Shown: positions 15,600 to 21,205 of the stretch, in pieces | How the letters are laid out: the number at the start of each line of letters is the position of its first letter | Position numbering within the stretch: position 1 is the first letter of the stretch | From: Alphaproteobacteria bacterium | GTDB lineage: Bacteria; Pseudomonadota; Alphaproteobacteria; UBA8366 | Direction: 5' to 3' | Length of the DNA stretch: 21,205 bases | NCBI GenBank assembly: GCA_029861675.1 | Contig: JAOTYV010000047.1 | Coordinates: 1 to 21,205 of the forward strand | Program-made: the position numbers and the translations under genes | Notes under the pieces: model-generated | Seen by the model: only the letters and a program-made list of their open reading frames with translations | Databases searched by the model: none | Told to the model about the DNA's origin: nothing

Positions 15600-16895
15600 A
15601 TGGCACTCCGTACCTTAATCCTCGCTGCGGCAGCCGCGAACCTGCTTGTGGTGACACCGAGCGCCGCGATCGAGCCGACAACGGTCGCAAAAATGGTCGA
15701 GCCAAGCATGGTCCGCGTCATCGTCGAAGGGCCGACGGGCATCATAAGCGCCAGTGGCTTTGTCGTCAGCAAACAAGGACATATCGTGACCATCTACCAT
15801 GTTGTCCAGCCGCATGTCGACGAGGGCTGGGGCCTCTTTGTGACGGAGAGCGGCGCGACACAGATGCCGCGCCGAACCGCGACCATAGTTCAGGCCTATC
15901 CCGACGAGGATTTGGCGGTGCTGAAAGTGGAGAACCTCGACCGGCCACCTGCCGTCTTGAGCGAATCCGGCACCGACACGCTTTCTAAGGGAACGACGGT
16001 GTTCGCCATCGGATATCCGGGTGCGGGAGAACGGCTCAACGCCGACAGCGGTACAAGCTTCACCGCCGGCGTAGCGAACCGAATTTTCGTGGGTGCCTGG
16101 ACCAAGGACGGTCCCCAGATACAGCTGATTCAGCATTCGGCCGCCACCAATCCCGGCAACAGTGGCGGACCGATCGTCAATCCCTGCGGTCAGATTGTCG
16201 GTGTGAACACCCAACGTGAGATGGCGATGTTGATCACGCCAAGCGGCATGCCCGTCGTTTACGATGTGATCCAGGGTGTTTTCTTCGCCTCACACGTCTC
16301 GGTATTGGTCGATAAACTCAAGGCCCTGAAAATTCCCTACGATGGTGACCATAGGGTGTGCCGGATCATTCTCGGTGTGGCCTCAGCGAATTTTTATTGG
16401 TATGCCCTGGCCGCAGTTGCAATTGTCTTCGCGCTTGTCCTGCTCCTCCACAGATACTGGCCGCGGCACGTGGTCCACATCGTCGTCCTCGGCGGCTCGG
16501 CCGCCCGCAATGGCGCTCGCTCGCTTGGTCATATGCTTCTCCAGCTGCCATGGCACCACGGGAAACGGCGAGGCGATTGGCGGTTGCACTGCGAGGATGC
16601 AGCGGGCGGTCCTATTGATATTGTTATTTCGCAAGATGACCTGCGCCGGGGGCCGAAGGGTTTTGTAATCGGCTGTGACCCCTCTTGCGACCACTGCTTG
16701 GCCGCCGATGGGGTCGCCAAGCAACATGCGCAGTTGGTTCCATTGGAAGATGACCTTGGTGTCACAGACCTGAATTCTGGGTCCGGAACGGCTGTCGATG
16801 AACGGCCCGTGGATCCGAACGACGGTCCAGCGCGGCTTGCTCCCGGCGCGCGGCTTCGGCTCGGCGACCTAACTTTTCGCGTCGAGCGGCGTTGA
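15600..16895 (+). CDS. membrane-anchored trypsin-like serine protease with C-terminal FHA domain
   Basis: A 431-residue protein. A signal peptide (about 1-23, ending in PSAA) leads to a trypsin/HtrA-like domain with catalytic H67 (TIYHVV), D104 (DEDLAVLKV) and S188 (NPGNSGGP). No PDZ domain follows. A single membrane segment (about 265-284) separates it from a cytoplasmic C-terminal region in which residues 350-430 look like an FHA phosphothreonine-binding domain: GFVIGCDPSCD, KQHAQLVPLE and DLNSGSGTAVDE. This topology would place the protease in the periplasm and the phosphopeptide reader inside the cell. The ribosome binding site before 15600 is poor, but the signal peptide supports the start. 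Confidence 0.88.
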   Translation: MALRTLILAAAAANLLVVTPSAAIEPTTVAKMVEPSMVRVIVEGPTGIISASGFVVSKQGHIVTIYHVVQPHVDEGWGLFVTESGATQMPRRTATIVQAYPDEDLAVLKVENLDRPPAVLSESGTDTLSKGTTVFAIGYPGAGERLNADSGTSFTAGVANRIFVGAWTKDGPQIQLIQHSAATNPGNSGGPIVNPCGQIVGVNTQREMAMLITPSGMPVVYDVIQGVFFASHVSVLVDKLKALKIPYDGDHRVCRIILGVASANFYWYALAAVAIVFALVLLLHRYWPRHVVHIVVLGGSAARNGARSLGHMLLQLPWHHGKRRGDWRLHCEDAAGGPIDIVISQDDLRRGPKGFVIGCDPSCDHCLAADGVAKQHAQLVPLEDDLGVTDLNSGSGTAVDERPVDPNDGPARLAPGARLRLGDLTFRVERR

Positions 16896-17087
16896 GAGCA
16901 GTGTCAATGCGATCCGACTTGAACCGGGACGGCCGTTTTAACTTCGGACACCTTCGATTTTCCACGTGGTGCTGCCAGTGTGCGTGATCATTCTGCTGTG
17001 TCGACGCTACTGCGGAAGCCGAATTTTGTGGGCGCGGGCGCTGCGCGTGTGGATTGCTCCGCCCGCAAAATCGAAAATCTCAAAGGC

Positions 17088-19775
17088 ATGATAGAGGCCC
17101 ATTGCTCATCCCGGGAAGCCGTTCTGAAAAAATTGGAGGTCGACCCGGAGATCGGATTGAGCGCCAGTGCGGTCAGACAGCGCCGGCGGCAATACGGTCG
17201 AAACCAGCTGCGTCAAGCCAAACGCGAGAGTGTCTGGCGCATCCTCGTTGAGCAATTCAACGGCGTAATTGTGTGGTTGCTTGCCGCGGCCGCCGGGCTG
17301 TCTTTTTATTTTCGCAACGTGACCGAGGCCGTCGCGATCTTGGCCGTCCTGGCAATCAACTCCGCGATCGGCTTCGCTACGGAAATAAAAGCGGTTCGCT
17401 CCATGGAGGGGCTTCGCCGTCTCACCCTGGTAAAGGTAAAAGTGCGGCGGGGCGGCGCGGTCATGGAAATTCCGGCGGAAGAGCTGGTGCCGGGTGACGT
17501 CGTGCTCCTCGAGGGGGGCGATATCGTGGCCGCCGACCTACGCCTGCTTGAAGCGGCAAACCTCCAATGCGACGAGTCGACGCTGACCGGCGAATCCGTT
17601 CCCGTTGCCAAGACCATCGAGCCGCTGGAGCCGGAGACCGTCGTCGCCGATTGGACGAACATGGCATTCAAAGGCACCGCCGTTACAGGAGGCTCCGGCG
17701 CGGGAACCGTTGTCGCGACGGGCATGGCGACCGAACTCGGTCGGATATCCGAAATGGCGCAAGCCGCGGAAGCCGCACTGTCTCCCTTGGAGAAAAGACT
17801 GGATCGGCTGGGCGGCCAGCTTGTCTGGGTCACACTCGCGTTGACGGTGCTGATAGCGGCAGTCGGCGTTTACACCGGGCGACCGCTCCTGACGATGGTT
17901 CAGACCACGGTCGCTCTGGCCGTCGCCGCCATACCCGAAGGCCTGCCAATCGTGGCGACGGTGGCGCTGGCGCGCGGCATGTGGCGCATGGCGCGCCGCA
18001 ACGCCCTGATCGAACGGCTCTCCGCGGTCGAAACATTGGGGGCGACGACCGTTGTCATGACCGATAAGACCGGGACGCTCACCGAAAACCGCATGACGGT
18101 CGAGCGGTTAGTGCTGCCCGATGGCGTCATCGGTGTAACCGGGCGGCTGGCGCTTAACGGACCAGTCTTCGAGATCGAGGGCGCACCGGTCGATCCCGGA
18201 AAATGCGAGCCGCTACATGCCGCCCTGCGCGTCGCCGTGCTGTGCAACAACGCATCCCTCTCCGACAACGGCGGACAAAGCGGATCGGAAGGGGTCGGCG
18301 ACCCGATGGAACTCGCCCTGCTCGCCGTCGGGCGGCAGGGCGGTCTCGAACGATCGGCCCTGCTGCGGGAATTACCGGAACTTCGAGAAGAGGCCTTCAC
18401 GACGGAAACGAAAATGATGGCCACGATCCATCATGCATCTGGCGGATTTCTGGTCGCGGTCAAGGGCGCGCCCGAGGCCGTCATCGGATATTGTTCGCGA
18501 ATCCTGTCTTCGGAGAGTGTCGAATCCATCGATGAAGCCGGCCGTGCGGAATGGCTACGACGCAGCCGAGACTTGGCCGCCGACGGCTTTCGCGTGCTCG
18601 CGCTTGCCACCAAGGAGGCGGGCTCCGAGCAAGAAACGCCATATCAGGATCTTACCTTGCTCGGCCTTGTCGGGCTGCTCGACCCACCGAGGTCCGACGT
18701 CCCGGACGCCATCGCCGCCTGCCGGAAGGCGGGCGTGCGCGTCGTTATGTTGACGGGCGACCATACGGAGACGGCAAGCAAGATCGCACGGGACGTGGGC
18801 CTTATCAACGGCGCCGACGCCCGCGCCATCCAGGCCGATGACCTTGGGAACCTCGACGAATTGTCCGAAGAGAACCGCCAACGCGTCATGGATGCCACAA
18901 TATTTGCGCGCATCAGCCCTAAGACAAAGCTCGATCTTGTCTCACTTTATCAATCGAGTGGCGCCGTCGTCGCGATGACCGGAGACGGCGTCAACGACGC
19001 GCCGGCGCTCAAGAAGGCGGATATCGGCATCGCCATGGGTCAGCGGGGGACGCAGGTCGCTCGCGAGGCCGCAGACATGGTGCTGCGCGACGATTCGTTT
19101 CCGTCGATCGTCGCGGCTATGGAGCAAGGCCGAGTCATTTTCGGCAATATCCGCAAGTTCGTCATCTATCTGATGTCATGCAATCTGAGCGAAATTTTGA
19201 TTATCGGTGTCGCGACCTTGGGGGGCCTCCCCTTGCCACTCTTGCCGCTACACATCCTCTATCTCAACCTGGTAACCGATGTGTTTCCCGCCTTTGCGCT
19301 CGGCGTCGGTGAAGGCGAGCCCGATATCATGCGCCACCCGCCAAGAAACCCGGGGGAACCGATTGTAGATGCGCAGCACTGGTGGTTGATCGGCGCTTAC
19401 GCGGCAATGATTACGATCGCGACGCTTGCTTCATTCACGGTGTCTCTTTTCTGGCTCGATATGAGCGAAGATACTGCAATATCGGTCGCCTTCCTCACCT
19501 TGGCTTTCGGCCAACTTTGGCATGTGTTCAACATGCGGGCTCGAGGGTCCAAACTGCTGTTGAACGAGGTGACGCGCAATCCATTTATTTGGGCGGCGTT
19601 GGCGCTGTGCGCAGCGCTGATCTTGTCGGCGATTTATGCGCCCGGATTGTCCTCGGTCCTTGCCCTTTCCGATCCGGGTTTCACCGGATGGGTTTTGGCG
19701 TTCGGCGCCAGCCTAGCTCCTTTTGTGGCGGGCCAGGTGGCGAAAGCCGCCGCCCGAGACTTGGTGCCGGCCTGA
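17088..19775 (+). CDS. P-type cation-transporting ATPase (P2-type)
   Basis: An inner-membrane cation pump of about 895 residues from the ATG at 17088; an in-frame GTG at 16980 would add 36 poorly family-like residues. It contains the actuator motif TGES (167-170), the phosphorylated aspartate D326 in DKTGTLT, the KGAPE nucleotide-binding motif, the hinge GDGVNDAP (from 632) and the sequence NLVTD (727-731) in the sixth membrane segment. PEGLP (283-287) in the fourth segment is a calcium-ATPase-type ion site. The N-terminal cytosolic region lacks heavy-metal-binding CxxC motifs. Ca2+, Mn2+ or a monovalent cation are possible; the motif NLVTDVFPAFALG differs from the usual calcium version NLVTDGLPA. 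No regulator or partner gene adjoins. Confidence 0.93.
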   Translation: MIEAHCSSREAVLKKLEVDPEIGLSASAVRQRRRQYGRNQLRQAKRESVWRILVEQFNGVIVWLLAAAAGLSFYFRNVTEAVAILAVLAINSAIGFATEIKAVRSMEGLRRLTLVKVKVRRGGAVMEIPAEELVPGDVVLLEGGDIVAADLRLLEAANLQCDESTLTGESVPVAKTIEPLEPETVVADWTNMAFKGTAVTGGSGAGTVVATGMATELGRISEMAQAAEAALSPLEKRLDRLGGQLVWVTLALTVLIAAVGVYTGRPLLTMVQTTVALAVAAIPEGLPIVATVALARGMWRMARRNALIERLSAVETLGATTVVMTDKTGTLTENRMTVERLVLPDGVIGVTGRLALNGPVFEIEGAPVDPGKCEPLHAALRVAVLCNNASLSDNGGQSGSEGVGDPMELALLAVGRQGGLERSALLRELPELREEAFTTETKMMATIHHASGGFLVAVKGAPEAVIGYCSRILSSESVESIDEAGRAEWLRRSRDLAADGFRVLALATKEAGSEQETPYQDLTLLGLVGLLDPPRSDVPDAIAACRKAGVRVVMLTGDHTETASKIARDVGLINGADARAIQADDLGNLDELSEENRQRVMDATIFARISPKTKLDLVSLYQSSGAVVAMTGDGVNDAPALKKADIGIAMGQRGTQVAREAADMVLRDDSFPSIVAAMEQGRVIFGNIRKFVIYLMSCNLSEILIIGVATLGGLPLPLLPLHILYLNLVTDVFPAFALGVGEGEPDIMRHPPRNPGEPIVDAQHWWLIGAYAAMITIATLASFTVSLFWLDMSEDTAISVAFLTLAFGQLWHVFNMRARGSKLLLNEVTRNPFIWAALALCAALILSAIYAPGLSSVLALSDPGFTGWVLAFGASLAPFVAGQVAKAAARDLVPA

Positions 19776-20203
19776 CCGCGCATCAGAAAGTGGAAGTGGG
19801 TATTGTCATGTATGGACGCTACTCGTTGGGCATCACATTGGCATTCCGCCATGCTGATTGAATGCGTTCACAATTGGTACTGTTCCCGGTTGCTGCTTTA
19901 ATTTCTCAAAAAATCACCTATTTACGAATAAGACGTTGCTGCTCGGCTCTGCCTCCCATTGATGTGAGCGAGGGTCGATTGTTCGATCATAAAATGTATC
20001 GAGGCCGGGCAAGCCGGGAATTGGCCATTTTCTGAGTGTTCGATGCGGCGTGGCTTGTGATCGTCACCATCCGATCCGATGGTTCGACACGCATGAAATT
20101 TACGCCCGCTGATTAGGAAACGTCTCACACACGCACAAGGCGTGCCCGATTGGCTACGCGTAAATCGAAGTGGCCCAATTGGCTCGCAACATGAAAGGTT
20201 AGA
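19776..20203. other. 428-bp stretch without a convincing gene
   Basis: Frames on both strands were inspected; none has a believable ribosome binding site and protein-like composition together. The stretch is somewhat AT-richer (notably 19890-19930) than its surroundings. No hairpin terminator, tRNA or repeat was recognised. Confidence 0.3.
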
Positions 20204-20356
20204 ATGCGAGTTTACCACAGGAAACCGGACTCAGAGCGCAGCGGCGAGCGTAAGGCCCGTCAATGCCTGATGTGCCGACAGCCATTCGCGAGCGAGTGGG
20301 CAGGCGAACGTATATGCCGTCAGTGCAAATCGACCGCAGCGTGGCGCACGGGCTGA
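20204..20356 (+). CDS. small CxxC/CxxC zinc-ribbon protein
   Basis: A 50-residue basic protein beginning MRVYHRKPDSERS. Cysteines 21, 24, 38 and 41 form C-x2-C-x13-C-x2-C (QCLMCRQPFASEW, then RICRQCKSTAAWR), the pattern of a single zinc ribbon. Small proteins of this type with a following 'CKSTxxWR' are recurrent in Alphaproteobacteria, and their role is unknown. A ribosome binding site aaagg (20194-20198) precedes the ATG. The size, site and cysteine spacing make it a real gene despite its shortness. Confidence 0.75.
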   Translation: MRVYHRKPDSERSGERKARQCLMCRQPFASEWAGERICRQCKSTAAWRTG

Positions 20357-20594
20357 TCGTGTCAACAATAGCGTGCGGCCTCGCGGCGGTTTCGTGCGAG
20401 CGGTTGCGCCATCCGACTTTCGGATCAAACCGAAGAACGGAAATCGCGACTGGCTTGGGCCGTTCCGATTGTTTCAAGTCACACGTGTTTTGCCAACATG
20501 GCGAGCGCCGGACTGCTTGACCGATGTCAATGCGCGAAGCACCGCTGCCAAATTCAATGGATGCGCATGCGGAACAAGCGTTGAGGCGCGGACC

Positions 20595-21008
20595 ATGGTC
20601 GATAATCTGATCATCAACCCGGAGACGGTTTACTTCATCAGCGTGAAGGCGCGGGAATTCAGCGCGCAAGAGGCGCCAGTGGAGGACAATCCAGGTTCAA
20701 ACGCCACGGATGACGGGTTTCGCGGCGTTCTTGCAAGCAGTGGCGATGACAATACGTATGACGAATTGAAGGCACTCATCGAATCGCTGGACGTCGACGA
20801 ACAGAGCGCGCTCGTGGCCATGGCTTGGCTCGGCCGTGGTGAATACTCGGTCGAGGAATGGGACACCGCGAACGCAAACGCCAACGAAAGCCATACGGAG
20901 CAAACGGCGGATTACATCATGGGCATGCCTCTGCTGAGCGACTACCTCCTGGAGGCGCTTTCGCAGCTCGGCGTGAGTTGCGAGGAATGGGATAAGGAGC
21001 ATTTGTGA
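20595..21008 (+). CDS. DUF3775 domain-containing protein
   Basis: A 137-residue acidic protein. The stretch INPETVYFISVKAREF, the DELKALIESLDVDEQSAL centre, ALVAMAWLGRGEYSVEEWDT and DYIMGMPLLSDYLLEALSQLG match the DUF3775 family of Alphaproteobacteria. Its function is unknown. The ATG at 20595 is chosen because the family begins right at LIINPETV; upstream in-frame sequence has no protein-like character. A gaggcg lies seven bases before the start. It follows the zinc-ribbon gene and precedes an archease-like start. Confidence 0.85.
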   Translation: MVDNLIINPETVYFISVKAREFSAQEAPVEDNPGSNATDDGFRGVLASSGDDNTYDELKALIESLDVDEQSALVAMAWLGRGEYSVEEWDTANANANESHTEQTADYIMGMPLLSDYLLEALSQLGVSCEEWDKEHL

Positions 21009-21021
21009 GCCGCATTGCGGC
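21009..21021 (+). terminator. short hairpin after the DUF3775 gene
   Basis: gccgc and gcggc pair around att immediately after the stop codon. The stem is only 5 bp and no T-run follows, so a role in termination is doubtful. Confidence 0.2.
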
Positions 21022-21064
21022 AACAAAGAGTTCGCGCATTCGTGGTTGACGATGCCCGCAGCGA

Positions 21065-21205
21065 ATGAACGACAATAGGACCATTTGCCATCAGGCAGAC
21101 ATCGGAGTGCGCGGCATGGGGCCTACCCTCGACGCCGCTTTCGAGCAGGCGGCCGTCGGGCAATGTCATGTGTGGACATCGGGTAATCGCGGACGGCGCT
21201 TGAAT
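21065..21205 (+). CDS. archease-like protein, N-terminal part, cut by the window end
   Basis: From the ATG at 21065 the frame stays open to the end of the window: MNDNRTICHQADIGVRGMGP then TLDAAFEQAAVG. The H-x-ADIGVRG and AAFEQAA segments are typical of the archease (DUF101) N-terminus. Archease activates the RtcB RNA ligase, whose gene is often adjacent. After residue 32 the expected continuation ('AxTAVVTD') is not seen, so a frameshift or divergence is possible. No good ribosome binding site was found. Confidence 0.5.
   Translation, partial: MNDNRTICHQADIGVRGMGPTLDAAFEQAAVGQCHVWTSGNRGRRLN

Noticed and set aside
19922..20218. Reverse-strand frame of 98 codons
   Set aside because: It has no ribosome binding site or recognisable motif and partly overlaps the zinc-ribbon gene on the other strand.
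20942..21169. Reverse-strand frame of 75 codons at the right edge
   Set aside because: It is antisense to the end of the DUF3775 gene and to the archease-like start, both of which have family motifs.

Overview
The window looks like an accessory stretch of a GC-rich alphaproteobacterial chromosome. Supporting this are a DUF3775 protein, a small CxxC/CxxC zinc-ribbon protein and an archease-like start at the right end, IS6-family transposase remains, and several catabolic enzymes of families abundant in soil and marine Alphaproteobacteria. No rRNA, tRNA or CRISPR array was seen.

Layout. Positions 1-750 hold three small overlapping unknown genes. Positions 797-1449 hold a damaged IS6-family element whose transposase lacks its central part. 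The element abuts the first 25 codons of a reverse-strand (2Fe-2S) subunit gene of the xanthine dehydrogenase/isoquinoline oxidoreductase type. From 1508 to 10275 lies a catabolic cluster: three short-chain dehydrogenases, a zinc-free MDR oxidoreductase, an MmgE/PrpD protein, an alpha/beta hydrolase, an EthD-like/DUF4286-like protein, a class II aldolase/adducin protein and a phytanoyl-CoA dioxygenase-like protein. No transporter or regulator was found in it, so the substrate cannot be named. Positions 10276-11100 are mostly non-coding and carry copies of a short degenerate repeat.

The most striking gene is at 11115-11999. It encodes a protein of the glycine/sarcosine/betaine (and D-proline) reductase selenoprotein B family. 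Its frame is interrupted by a single UGA at 11595, continues in the same frame for 134 more codons with family-like sequence, and has a UxxC motif exactly at the interruption. A 7-bp perfect hairpin whose loop begins 18 nt after the UGA fits the bacterial SECIS rules. An ordinary gene caller would cut this gene in two. I read it as a genuine selenoprotein, which implies that the host genome carries selA, selB, selC and selD elsewhere.

The right part holds a second broken IS6-family transposase (12079-12300), a 950-residue fusion of acyl carrier protein, fatty acyl-AMP ligase and PlsC acyltransferase on the reverse strand, a membrane-anchored trypsin-like protease with a C-terminal FHA domain, and a P-type ATPase related to the P2 calcium/cation pumps. 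After an empty stretch come a 50-residue zinc-ribbon gene, a DUF3775 gene and the start of an archease-like gene that runs off the window.

Calls are from reading the sequence and remembered family motifs; no database search was run.
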